Source of the DNA: Aselliscus stoliczkanus
Taxonomy: Eukaryota; Chordata; Mammalia; Chiroptera; Hipposideridae
Direction: 5' to 3'
DNA length: 64,000 bases
NCBI GenBank assembly: GCA_033961575.1
Contig: CM066736.1
Location: 80,562,852 to 80,626,851 of the forward strand
In this document: piece after piece, positions 21,882 through 32,617 of the stretch
How the letters are laid out: each line of letters opens with the position of its first letter
How positions within the stretch are numbered: the stretch's first letter is position 1
Position numbers and translations under genes: made by a program
The notes under the pieces: generated by a model
The model's database searches: none
Seen by the model: the letters and a program-made list of their open reading frames with translations, nothing else
What the model was told of the DNA's origin: nothing

Positions 21882-23445
21882 GAGTACATACTCTTTATCA
21901 GCACCTTACTGTCCATTATGGAGGAGAATACAAGAATACCCCTATTATATAAAGACAGACTCTAAAATGAAAGAGGAAGAAACACAGAAAATAGACACTA
22001 AAGAAACAAAGACAAAATAAGGTGGGGAGGCATAGAAAAAAAATGTTATTGAAAAAATCTATAAATGTGATGCTTAGAGAATTAAGGAAAGGTGTTATGT
22101 CCATGAACCAACATCAGGGTATCAATACCAAGGTGATAAATGAGCAGTTGGAGACCAAGAAACATTGTTTGAAAATAAAGATATAAATGGTGAAATTTAA
22201 AGAAGAAATCAAAGAAGGGTTGGAAGATGAAGTTGAAAGAATCTCTGTGGAAGTGGAAATGCTACCCCTCCCCCATCATTAAAAGAGGAAATTAAATAAA
22301 TGAAGAGAAAGAAGAAGAAAATTAGGTGGTTCATCATCATGCTAACAGGAGTTCCAGAAAGATAAGCACAGGGAAAAACTAATACCTACAATCAGCTTTC
22401 CAAGCTGATCTGTGAAGACACAGATGCTATTGCTAGTAGGGCATATATACTGTCAAGACCATCAGAGACAGACATGGTTTGCTATAGATGCCACTCCTGC
22501 CACTGCTATTACTGCCACCACTGGACTAAGCTGTCTGTTTCTGTTTATTTCTGTCAACAGCATCTGATCCAAAGTCCAGAGTAAATGGATCTGATTCATG
22601 GAAACTAGGTCAAGTATTCATATCCTTGTTGCAAGAGAGGCTAGAAAATTCTTCATCTGGCAATTTTAGCTTCCATAATGGGAGTCTGGCCTGTAAAGTA
22701 TAAGATTTCACTAACATAGGATGGGTTTAAAACTTGGGCACCAAGTAGAATCACAAAATGTCTGCTTCACATGGGAATTAATATTAGAAAGCAGAGAAGA
22801 AAATTACTAGGGTGAAGACAAAGAAAAAAAAAGGGCATGAAGTCTACATGAGAGTAAGAGGATGGAGAATTCTGAGAGAATTGACTCTAGGCAACAAATA
22901 AACAAATGCAACCCAATAAAAACAGTAACCAAAAAATATGGTAGTATATCTGAAAAATTTGAGCATTTAGAAAATTATATTAATAGATGTTTTATAGTTC
23001 TTATGGAGCATTTCAGATAATTTAACAATAAATTGATAAATGCAAAACAAACAAGAAATGTAAAATCTAGAATACTATTAATGGAAAATAATCCAAAAAA
23101 CAAACAAAATCACAGTTTTTAGCTTGGTTCATTAGTATCTGTCAGACACTTACAGAGTCACAAAAATGTGGTTTAACTATATTGGGAAAAATAATATAGA
23201 GAAAGCGATGTTTCCAGGAAGCTCTTATTGATAATGTCAAAAATAAAAAATACACAAAACAGTATTAATAGAACTTAGAACAATAAACTCAGTGAAAGAG
23301 GAAATGATTGAAAGATTTGAAAGCCTTAGGAAATGGGACTTCAAAATAAGGATGGTCACTGAGGGACTTTGAGAAAAGTAAAAATATATTTTTTTAAAGA
23401 GGAGCAACAATATCTAATCTTCTCCTGAGCTTTATCATGGCAGAG
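21882..23445. other. No confident feature; A/G-rich, possibly very old L1/HAL1
   Basis: Long purine-rich stretches (22140-22390, 22790-23110). Segments such as AACAGGAGTTCCAGAAAGATAAG recall the 3' coding part of half-L1 (HAL1) elements, but frames are short and the match is weak. Confidence 0.3.
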
Positions 23446-23449
23446 TGAG

Positions 23450-23620
23450 GTCCTTTCCTTATGTGTTCCCTCAGCACCTTAAATACATCTTTTTTATTGT
23501 GGTACTTAACACACTGGATTGTAATTATTCACAGGTTGTCCTTGCTACCTGTATACTCTATGCCTGGCAGAGTATTGTACCTGATGCAAAATAAATGCCA
23601 CATAAGTTTTTCTTGACCAA
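23450..23620 (+). repeat. L2 LINE 3' end, sense
   Basis: Contains GTTCCCTCAGCACCTTAAATACATC, GTAATTATTCACAGG, then TGCCTGGCAGAGTATTGTACC and AAAATAAATGCC, in the order of the L2 3' terminus. Confidence 0.65.
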
Positions 23621-24430
23621 ATCTGCATTCAACCTTCTCCACTCTAGCTTTTATTTTCTCTTCATTTCCTCATCTTTTTCTCCATCTTTCACAGGCTCAA
23701 ATTCAATAATTTTTGCTTCTGATTTTTTTTTCATTCTTTTGTATCCTCATGGAAGGAGAGCCAGAAACGCTTTGAGTGAATCTTAAATCTTTTTGTAGTG
23801 ATCATATCTTTTGGTCCATCTTTACATTTTAGTCTCAAATATCCACTGGGCAAAACCAGCTTGGCACTTACTATCTAACCTCATTGGGGTGACTTAATAT
23901 TGATAACTTTTTTGCAAGCATATATTGAAAATATTTCACATGATAAAACCTATTATAGATTAGGAAGGACAAATTCATCTATTGAGCAGATGCAACCATT
24001 GTGGGAAAACTGTAAATAACCCATGAACATTGATAGCTATCCAGATATCTACAGATTATTGAGTTTGTTAGAGGAGTCTTATTACAGTCACAAGACAGCA
24101 GAGTTTCAACTCCAAATTGTCTCCTCTTTCCATCCATATTTGCAACTTTTAACATCACTGGAACCAGAAAACACAAAATTCTCCTGTGGTCCAATAATTT
24201 GCAAAGCAAATCTCCAAAATTAGATTTCTTGTTCTGTGTTAAAATATTCACATCTATTAAATGCTACACAAAGAAACATAGCCAGTGAGTTTTAATTAAT
24301 TCGGTCTTAAGCAAACTAATTGTTTTAGCTTTAGGCTCTTTTCTGGGCCAGGACGAGGAGGGGCCACAAATACTTACTTGGAAGAAGTACTGCAAGTCAT
24401 TTGCCTAGAAACATTTTTATATTCAATCTG
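23621..24430. other. No recognised feature
   Basis: Unassigned sequence. Overlapping opposite-strand frames at 23979-24251 have no recognisable product. Confidence 0.4.
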
Positions 24431-24442
24431 CACACCAATTTT

Positions 24443-24516
24443 TTTTTTTTTTGAGGAAATTGTCACTGGTCCTCATATGTGGGACCAAACCGGGGCCACT
24501 GGCTTCCAAAGCCATA
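24443..24516 (-). mobile_element. 5'-truncated type A SINE, antisense
   Basis: Only the 3' two-thirds of the SINE is present: poly(A) (T-run 24443-24452), the family 3' part (TGTCACTGGTCCTCATATGTGGGACC in pieces), a mutated box B and half of the anticodon arm. The first 35 or so bases with box A are missing. The perfect 12-bp duplication CACACCAATTTT at 24431-24442 and 24517-24528 shows that it inserted in this shortened form. Confidence 0.88.
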
Positions 24517-24529
24517 CACACCAATTTTA

Positions 24530-25100
24530 AATTTTTTAAACACAGATGGAGATTTTATTGGTATCCTAGGAGGGAGGACAAATAAAAACTCTAAGGATTT
24601 CCAGTTGTGAGCTGGGTGCACAGAAGGTGAAGATCTTGTAAAGGCAGAATGATAGAAAGAATAAAGCAAATTAAAATGGAAGAAACAAAAACAAACAAAC
24701 AAACAAAAACCCAGTGGTATAGTAAAAAGCCATAGGATGGCATGTGTGACCAATTTGCTCTCCACTGATGGAGAAATTAAATTCAGGATGTGCTCAGAAG
24801 CCTGTTCTGCAGGGGCACTTGGAGACTGTGTGGTAGTTAAGAATATAATGGTCATTCCCATCTATATAATTCATTTTCTGGGATTGAAAATAACACCATT
24901 AAAATTTGATTCAGATTGAAATTGGCACCACCTAAACCCAATGTACTTGGCAGTTGAGATTTATTAGTTGATGCATTTGTGAGGGTAAATATATGCTGAA
25001 AATAAGAAAGCTGATATTTTATCCCCTCTTCAGGGCTCATGACTATTGCTGAATTTTAGGTAACAAATCAACTTGTATGATTGAGAGTAGAAGTGGGGCA
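24530..25100. other. No recognised feature
   Basis: Unassigned sequence. An A/C-rich (AAAC)n-like run lies at 24685-24710. No gene. Confidence 0.4.
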
Positions 25101-25104
25101 TCAT

Positions 25105-25265
25105 ATAAGAAAAACAATATAGTCTGGAGGTCTGTAGACCAGAATTTGAGTTATAGCTCTGCCACCAGGTTGTGACTTTGAACAAACCACATTTATTGAT
25201 GTTTCAGTTGCTTCATCTGTAAAATCAAAAGGTAGGGCTAGGTGTTCTCTGGGCTTTTTCTAGTT
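25105..25265 (+). repeat. MIR SINE, sense
   Basis: Order of MIR blocks: TAGCTCTGCCACCAGGTTGTGACTTTG, AACAAACCAC, TTTCAGTTGCTTCATCTGTAAAAT (given in short pieces), GGCTAGG. Ancient tRNA-derived SINE, no function evident. Confidence 0.75.
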
Positions 25266-25404
25266 TGAAAATCAAATGCTCCTGTGTTACTACAGATAAT
25301 CAACAATGGATCTTTGGGCACTGAGCCAGTGGAGGGTGGGCTGCTCATTAAATATCTCCTATGTTATGTATGGGCTCTATATTATATACTTCATTGACTA
25401 TCAA

Positions 25405-25680
25405 GAAGCATATAAGCCCTGTGATCAGACCACTTGGATTCCTATCTTATTTTCACTGTTTTACTTGATATGTGACTCTAGTCAAGTTATCTAATCTTTC
25501 TATATTTTGGTTTCCTCACCTATAAAATTGGGATAGTTATAAAAGTAATTTTTCTATAAAGTGGGGATAATTAGTATGCATATCATAGTGTTTTTAGGAA
25601 GATTACTGAGTTAATTTGTGAGATGCTTAGAAGAGCACTTTTTATACGTGTACACTCAATAAATATAAGCTATTATATAT
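25405..25680 (+). repeat. MIR SINE, sense
   Basis: Contains TGTGACTCTAGTCAAGTTATC, TTGGTTTCCTCACCTATAAA, GGGGATAATTAGTATGC, GAGATGCTTAGAAGAGCAC, CTCAATAAATATAAGC: a nearly complete MIR with its 3' tail. Confidence 0.8.
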
Positions 25681-25689
25681 ATATGTATG

Positions 25690-26740
25690 TGTATTTGAAT
25701 CTTCATAGTGATACATGCCATTTTTAATTGAAAAAATATTTTTCATAGTTTCTTGATTATTTAATGTTTTGAAGAATGACAGAGTTAAAACATGATTTTG
25801 TCATTCACTCTTTAACAAAAGTGCAGCTAGTGCCTGCGAAATAGTAGATTCTGAGCAGAATGAAGAAATGAATGACTGTCTAAGATCAGACTGTGTGATA
25901 CTGAAGCACATGTAACTAGGGGTGACAAGGATGAAAACAATGGATATATTCCAAGCAGGAACAGTGTATCTTTTATGTCTTTTTGTAATCTTTAGATAGT
26001 AATATCCTCTTCTTCCCTTGCCGATCAAAAGACCTCAAAACTTTTCAGTTACATTTGGTCCTCACTGCTCTGATATTTACATTTAAAGACATTGCTATTT
26101 GTCCCCAGAGGTCAGCCATCTTAATGTGATATAAAATATTCAGTTGCTTCTAGAAAGAGGCTGTTTAGAAGTAGCACTGTAGAAGTACTGTAGCACAGCT
26201 GTTGCTTAAATTGTCAGGGTTTATAATCAATAGGGCAATTCAATATGACCAAGAGTCCATATTGTCTTAATTCTAACCATCACTTAGATCTAGTTAGTAA
26301 GTAGAGATCTTGAAATATTATTCATCAGTATCATGATGACACAACAGGTATTTTCATCTGTTTCTATTGTTACTAAGTTATGGTTGCTATGACAATAGTC
26401 ACAATTACTACCAAATTGATTCCCACTAATAGGAAGCCATCTTCCACAACCTTGTGAAGAGTCCCATTGTTGAAAGTAAAGGTTTATCAGTTTTCTCTCA
26501 CTTTCAGAATTTTTAAAAATTGTTGACTATCATAAAAGATTTAAAAGATTTAATTGAAATTGCACACATCATTTTTGTGGAGAATATCTGTGTCAGATAT
26601 TTTTACATATGCTTTTTCATTTAATCCTTAATAGAAGTCCTAGGAGTTATATTTTATTTATCAGTTTTAGAGATAAATAAAAAAAAGGAAGTTACAATGT
26701 TCAAATTTACACATCCAGAAACTGGGAGAGCTTAAATGTG
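25690..26740. other. No recognised feature
   Basis: Unassigned AT-rich sequence. The 75-codon frame at 25801-26028 has no recognisable domain. Confidence 0.4.
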
Positions 26741-26742
26741 AA

Positions 26743-26745
<3 letters not shown>

Positions 26746-26788
<43 letters not shown>
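26746..26788. repeat. (CT)n microsatellite
   Basis: About 21 CT units without interruption. Confidence 0.97.
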
Positions 26789-26790
<2 letters not shown>

Positions 26791-26989
26791 CACACATAAA
26801 TAAATGTGTATCTTTTCACATTGCTATTTGCATTAATCTTTGGAAATTTAGAGAGAGATTATATAAACTTAGAATTATGCAATCCGGCTGAATTTGGAAG
26901 CCTTAGCTTTGCAGTAGTTTCAATATATGTATTTTAGCTGATTTATCAGCAGCACTCAGAAACTTGGATATAATCATATTCATAGCAGC

Positions 26990-27195
26990 TCATCAGTGCT
27001 CACTGTGTGTCAAGCACTAATTTTAGCACTTAATATTTATATTTTTATTTAATTTTTTCAATAATAGAATGGAGAACATACTACTATTACCTTCATTTTA
27101 TGAAGAAATTGTGTCACAAATGTTTTAATTAATTTTCCCATAGTGAATAAGTACTTGAGTCAGTATTTACACCCAAGCTGTCTGGCTTCAGAATG
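26990..27195 (-). repeat. MIR SINE, antisense
   Basis: Reversed MIR blocks: CACTGTGTGTCAAGCACTAA, CATTTTATGAAGAAATTGTGTCAC, AGTGAATAAGTACTTGAG, CCCAAGCTGTCTGGCTTCAG. Confidence 0.6.
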
Positions 27196-27429
27196 TATGG
27201 GGTTAATGTTTACCATATAATGAATGATCAGTCCCAGTAAACATCAAAGTCTGGATAGTAGGGGAAAACTACAAACTAAAACTGAGCCCAAACTGTAGTT
27301 TTATCTGATAGATAAGATGAAAGGGAATTGAGATTATTAGTGATTGAGGGCTTCAGATCATCATTTCCACTGATTTACTTCCTTCCATCCACCATCTTCA
27401 AGGAGAATAAATAAATGAATTCAACTAAC

Positions 27430-27600
27430 GTGTCACTGAGAATTTACTCAATGATAGGTGCACGCTAAGTGCCTTGTAATTAACCCTCACAGCAATCTGT
27501 GAGGTAGTTACAGATACTAAGTAAATCTCCAAGGAGGTGGTAGTACTAGTGGATCCTAGGTAGAGTGAAAAGTCACACTTTTAACCACAATGCCATGCTG
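27430..27600 (-). repeat. MIR-like SINE, antisense (weak)
   Basis: AATTTACTCAATGATAGGTGCACGCTAAGTGCC followed (in pieces) by AACCCTCACAGCAATCTGTGAGGTAG and ACTTTTAACCACAATGCCATGCTG follows the reversed MIR layout. Confidence 0.55.
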
Positions 27601-27669
27601 TCAATAGCACGTTTCATGTTAAACTTTTGGAGTTTTGAGAATGAAGACCTTACTCCAGAGTTGAATATA

Positions 27670-27731
27670 CAGGGGGTGCCAAAAAAAATGTATACACATT
27701 TTAGAAAGGAAACCTGTATTAAAATTGTAAT

Positions 27732-27792
<61 letters not shown>

Positions 27793-27912
27793 ATGACAAG
27801 AGGTGCTCAAAGTGGTTACCATCAGCATCCAGACACTTCTGATTATGGCGAACTACTGCTTGAGCAACATTGACCAAAGTGTCCATTTGTGTACCTTTTT
27901 TGACACTCCCAG
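27670..27912 (-). mobile_element. Mariner-derived MITE with internal (TA)n
   Basis: Terminal inverted repeats: left CAGGGGGTGCCAAAAAAAAT, right (reversed) CTGGGAGTGTCAAAAAAGG, flanked by TA (27668-27669 and 27913-27914). The minus strand between 27890 and 27795 still reads as the end of a mariner transposase (VRHNQKCLDADGNHFEHLL). The rest is replaced by a (TA)n run at 27736-27787. Non-autonomous and distinct from the 11 kb mariner by its terminal repeats. Confidence 0.82.
27736..27787. repeat. (TA)n microsatellite inside MITE
   Basis: About 26 TA units. Frames read through it on both strands are artefacts. Confidence 0.97.
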
Positions 27913-27914
27913 TA

Positions 27915-28490
27915 GATACAAAACAAATTAGCTAATCTATCCTATATGGCTGAGAAAAATATGAGTTAACTACTGAAACTCATGGGAGCAAGCTATACAG
28001 AGTTGTCTAGGTAAGAAGTAGCTTAGTAACATTTTTTTCAAGGATGGATCTTTTTATTTGTTTGAGGTACCCCTCAGTGCCCATGCAAATGAATAGATGA
28101 TAGACCAAAAACACTAACGCCTGAGACAGCATCTCAAACAAACCTCACAAAACATGTTCATATGTTTTCACGTGATACATAAGCAAAGCAGTTTATTCAT
28201 ATGGCTGTATGAATATGCATGATTTATCTATTACTTTGAAGTCAAAGGCTTTAAGGCAATATGCCATACAACTGCAACTGGGAAGAGTTAACTCAAGGTA
28301 GAATAATCTAGGTTGCTGTGATATTGAAAATAGATGAGGGTTGGATTCAGCAACTTTATTTTGAGAAATTCTAGTGGGAGGAGACTTGCAGGCCCATTTA
28401 GTCTGTGATTCAAGCTTAAAAAGACTTCAAAATGCAGCTGCCTTTTAGTAGCTAATATCTACTGAGATGTAAGTAGAGGCCTTTTGTGTT
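27915..28490. other. No recognised feature
   Basis: Unassigned AT-rich sequence without a gene. Confidence 0.4.
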
Positions 28491-28492
28491 AG

Positions 28493-28940
28493 TGAACATT
28501 TGATATGTAACAAACACACTGAAATTTAGTGGGTTAAAACAACTTCTGCTTAAGCAACTCATGATCTGCGGTACGTGTGGGCAGTTCCAGTCTGGTTTGA
28601 TTTGCCCGGTCTTTCCTGGACTGCCTATCTATTTAAAGTCAACTGGCAGTTGACTGGTGGCTAGATAATCAGGAATGACCTTACTCAAGCCTGGCGTTCC
28701 GAAACTCAGCCAGGATGAACGAGGCTGCTGGGACACATCTTATTTCACAAATCACTAGGCTAGCCAGGCTTCTTCATGGGTGGCAGTGGCAGGTGTCCCA
28801 ACAGCAGCCAATCCTCATGTCAGTGCTTTTTAAGCATTTGTTTGCTCATGTTACTAAAGTTCTACTGGATAAAGCAGGCCACAGGCCACACCAGTGTTAG
28901 TGTGAAAGGGCATTTACAAAGGCCATTGAAGGTGAGGGAT
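28493..28940 (-). mobile_element. MLT1-like MaLR LTR fossil, antisense
   Basis: The plus strand has GTAACAAACACACTG..TTTAGTGGGTTAAAACAACTT, the reverse of the MLT1 3' end (TTGTTTTAAGCCACTAAGTTT). It then has GGCAGTTCCAG, GACTGGTGGCTAGA, CAGGCTTCTTCATGGGTGGC and GGGCATTTACAAAGG in the expected reversed order. Strongly diverged. The MLT1 class is inferred from recalled consensus order. Confidence 0.6.
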
Positions 28941-29260
28941 AATTTGTGTCCATCATTGCAGTCTTATTGTATCATTATCATAAATGTTGATCATTGTTAA
29001 AAATGCTTCAGATATTGATATTAGCTAAATTTAAAAGGGAAGAATAATTCCAATGATAAAAAAACCCCAAACTGAATGTAGCATATATTTTCTTAGAGAG
29101 TAGTAGTGCTGGATAAGTCAGTTTATGGCCTTGAGGGAGGCAAACTATGTTAGCAGAAAGGACATGGATAGACAGACAAAGCCAGGTAAGTGTCTCATCT
29201 CTGATACCTGCTGGCTGAGTGACTAAGTTGCTCAAGCTCACTCAGTCTCTCTTCTCGCTT
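28941..29260. other. No recognised feature
   Basis: Unassigned sequence between an old LTR and an L1 3' end. Confidence 0.4.
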
Positions 29261-29264
29261 TGTT

Positions 29265-29362
29265 AATACAATATATACATGGTGTATTATACTAAATGTA
29301 CACTTGAAACCTGTGTAATTTTACTATTATCACACCAATACATTTAATAAAGATAAAAAGTA
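29265..29362 (+). mobile_element. L1 3'-end fragment, sense
   Basis: TAAATGTACACTTGAAACC..TGTGTAATTTTACTATTATCACACCAATACATTTAATAAAG in pieces matches the L1 3' ends at 32.5 kb and 50.1 kb. Confidence 0.72.
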
Positions 29363-29467
29363 AATGTTAGTATATATTACAAAGTACTTTTCCTTATGCG
29401 TCAGTTGCAGCTGTAAAGAAACTAAATATGTTTTTTCATAGCATTTTTTGCAGTTTGTGTGACTTTT

Positions 29468-29980
29468 TATTTTTTTATTTATTAAATTTATTGTAATGAC
29501 ATTGGTTAATTATATAGGTTAAATTACATAGGTAAAATTATATAGGTTTGAAGTGTACAATTCTATAATACATCATTTATATATTGCATTGTGTGTTCAC
29601 CACCCAGAGTCAGTTCTCCTTCCATCACCATGTATTTTACCATCTTTTCATTCTTCTAGCTGGCCCCTCTCCCCTTACCCTCTGGTAACCACTAAACTGT
29701 TGTCTGTGTTTACAAGTTTGTGTTTCTTTGTCTGTCTTTTAGTTTTATATTGCACATATGAGAGAAGTCATATGGTTCTTGACATTTTCTGCCTCACATA
29801 TTTCACTTAGCATGATATTCTCAAGATGCATGTACGTTGTTACAAATGGCAGTATTTTATCTTTTCTTACAGTCTAGTAATATTCCATTGTGTATATATA
29901 TACACCACATCTTTTTTTAATCCAATCATCTATTAAAGGACACTTTGGTTGCTTCTGTGTCTTGGCCACCATAAATATGG
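29468..29980 (-). mobile_element. L1 3' part, antisense (twin-primed, left arm)
   Basis: Starts with an A/T tail complement, then the antisense 3' UTR (GTAATGACATTGGTTAATTA; TATATTGCATTGTGTGTTCA) and the ORF2 C-terminus (CACATATGAGAGAAGTCATA; TTCACTTAGCATGATATTCTC). It ends near CTTGGCCACCATAAATATGG (AALFTVAKTW-equivalent). The following segment is the upstream neighbour in inverted orientation. Confidence 0.87.
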
Positions 29981-30428
29981 GGCTAATATCCTAAAGGTAT
30001 AAAGAACTCATATAACTCAAGAACAAAAATGAATCAAGGAATCCCATTAAAAAATGGGCAGAGGAACTGAAGAGGCATTTCTCCCTAGAAGACATAGAAA
30101 CAGCTGACAAATATATGATAAAATGCTCAATTTCACTGGCTATTAGGGAAATGCAAATCAAAATCACAATGAGATATCACCTCATACCTATTAGAATGGC
30201 TCTCATCAACAAACAAATAATAACATATGTTGGAAAAGCTGTGGAGAAAAAGGAACCCTCACACTGAATGTATATATTGGTACAGCCCCAATGGAAAACA
30301 TTATGGAGGTTCCTCAAAATTTAAGAATAGAATTAGCATATGACCCAGCAATTCCTCCCCTGATAATCTACTCAAAAAATCTGAAAACATTTATTCATAA
30401 AGATATATGTGTACCTATGTTCATAGAA
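29981..30428 (+). mobile_element. L1 ORF2 segment, inverted (twin-primed, right arm)
   Basis: Plus-strand L1 ORF2 from a YKELI..-type start (TATAAAGAACTCATATAACT) through [18 protein letters not shown], the Cys-rich segment and AYDPAIPPLI to CVPMFI (about 30425). CVPMFI is the codon position immediately before where the antisense arm begins, so the break points are reciprocal: a 5' inversion. Confidence 0.87.
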
Positions 30429-30429
30429 T

Positions 30430-30838
30430 TTTTTTTTTTATAAGGATGAATGAAGTCATCTGGAAGATAGGCTTGAAAATCTGTAAATTACTACATAAAT
30501 GTTAATTATTTCAATTAATAGAAATATTCATTCTGAATCATATATATACTCCCCCCTGGTAGTCCCTGTTCTCAGCTTTTTTTGATGTTATTTTGATCTT
30601 TTTAAGCAATTAGAAATCTAAAGTTGGGCCAGAAAAGGACATGAAAACCCTTAAGTTGAGTTGCTGGAATATTAAATTGGTAAAATCAGTTAGTCAAGTT
30701 GGTAATGGTTAACTATAGTATAAGGATAATATCTAGAAAGACACGATTTAAATATAAATAACTGTATGCTAATATTTGTCCTTCACAGTATTTAATACTT
30801 ATTTTTAATATATGTATTTATATCTCCAGGCATGAGAT
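30430..30838. other. No recognised feature
   Basis: AT-rich sequence between two twin-primed L1 insertions. Confidence 0.4.
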
Positions 30839-30854
30839 GAAAAGTCAGTTGTTA

Positions 30855-31138
30855 CTTCCAGCATATTCTTTTTCTTAGGATTGCTTTGGCTATTTGGGGT
30901 TGTTTGTAGTTTCATACAAATCTGATGATTTTTTGGTCTTTTTAAAAAAAAATGCCATTGGGATTTTGATGGAGCTTGCATTAAATCTGTATATTGCTTT
31001 GGGTAACATGGCCATTTTAATTATGTTGATTCTTCCAATCCATGAACATGAAATGTCTTTCCATTTCTCTGTGTTTTCTTCAATTTCTTTTAAAAATGTC
31101 TTATAGTTTTTAGTGTATATGTCCTTTACCCTGATTTC
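30855..31138 (-). mobile_element. L1 ORF2 segment, inverted (twin-primed, 5' arm)
   Basis: The minus strand reads [23 protein letters not shown], characteristic L1 ORF2 downstream of the reverse transcriptase. It adjoins the sense L1 at 31139-32600 in reversed orientation. It is preceded by AAAAGTCAGTTGTTAC at 30839-30854, which matches the sequence after the L1 tail at 32601-32617 with two differences (target duplication). Confidence 0.88.
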
Positions 31139-32600
31139 AGCTTTTACTACAGAGCAACAATAATCAAAATAGCATGATATTGGCAGAAAAACAGACACAC
31201 AGACCAATGGGATAGAATTGAGACCCCAGAAATAAACCCACATAAATATGGACAGATAATTTTCAACAAAGGAGCCAAAAACATACAATGGATAAAAGAA
31301 AGCCTCTTCAATAAATGGTGCTGGGAAAATTGGAAAGCCACATGCAAAAGAATGAAACTAGGTTTCTGTCACCATGTACCAAAATTAACTCAAAATGGAT
31401 CAAAGACCTAAACATAAGACCTGAAACAACAAACTTCATAGAAGAAAATATAGGTACTTAACTTATGGACCTTGGGTTCTAGGAGTATTTTATGAATTTG
31501 ACCTCAAAGGCAAGGGAAGTAAAAGCTAAAATAAATGAATGGGACTATATCAAACTAAAAAGCTCCTGCACAGCAAAAGAAACCACCAACAAAACAAAGA
31601 GGCAAACAACCAAATGCAAGAAGATGTTTGCAAACAATGTCTCCAATAAGACACTAATATCCAAAATATATAAGGAACTCATACAACTCAACAAAAAAAC
31701 ACACCAAACAATCCAGTTAAAATATGGCAGAGGGCCTGAATAGACATTTCTCCAAAGTGGACATACACATGGCCAATAGCCATATGAAAAGATGCTTAAC
31801 ATCACTAATCATCAGAAAAATGCAAATAAAAACCACAATGAGACATCACCTCACACTAGTTAGAATGGCTAACATCAACAAGACAAATAAAATCAAGTGT
31901 TGGAGAAGCTGTGGAGAAAAAGGAGCCCTCATACACTGTTGGTGGGAAATGAAGATTGGTGCAGCCACTATGGAAGGCAGTGTGGCGGTTCCTCAAAAAA
32001 TTAAGAGTACAATTACCATGTGACCCAGTAATCCCTCTCCTAGATATATACCCAAATAATCTGAAAACATTTATCTGTAAAGATATATGTGCTCTGATGT
32101 TCATTGCAGCTTTATTTACGGTGGCCAAGACATGGAAACATCTAAAGTGTCCTTCAATAGATGATTGGATAAAGAAGATGTGGTATATATACACAATAGA
32201 ATACTACTCTGCCATAAGAAAAGATGAAATATTGTCATTTGTGGCAACATGGATGGATCTCGAGATTATTATGGTAAGCCAAATAAGTCAGACAGAAAAA
32301 GCTGAAAACCACATGATTTCACTGATATGTAGGCTATGAAACTGAAAGCAACAAAGGAACAAGATAAACAAAGAAACAAAAACTGATAGACACAGACAAT
32401 AGCTTAGTGGTTACCAGAGGGTAAGTGGGGAGGGGGGTAGTAGATGAGCTAATGGGATCAAATATATGGTGATGGAAGGAAAACTGACTCTGGGTGGTGA
32501 GCACACAATGTGATATATAGATGATGTGTTACAGAATTGTACACTTGAAATCTGTATAATTTTATTAACCATTTTTACCCCAATAAATTTTAATTTAAAA
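31139..32600 (+). mobile_element. L1 ORF2 C-terminal third plus 3' UTR, sense
   Basis: Sense L1 from [19 protein letters not shown] sequence through FNKWCWENW, the Cys-rich motif region ([16 protein letters not shown], about 31890-31945) and EYYSAIRKDEI to the stop at 32337-32339. The 3' UTR then runs to AATAAATTTTAATTTAAAAAAA. The longest intact frame is 31956-32339. The lesions are stops and frameshifts at about 31410-31500 and 31740. With the inverted arm it forms one twin-primed insertion. Confidence 0.9.
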
Positions 32601-32617
32601 AAAAGTCAATTGTTTAC

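Noticed and set aside
24463..24861. 132-codon minus-strand frame
   Set aside because: Its end overlaps the truncated SINE and the remainder shows no domain or conservation signal that I can see.
27565..27873. 102-codon frame with a YIYIYI repeat
   Set aside because: Runs through a (TA)n microsatellite inside a MITE.
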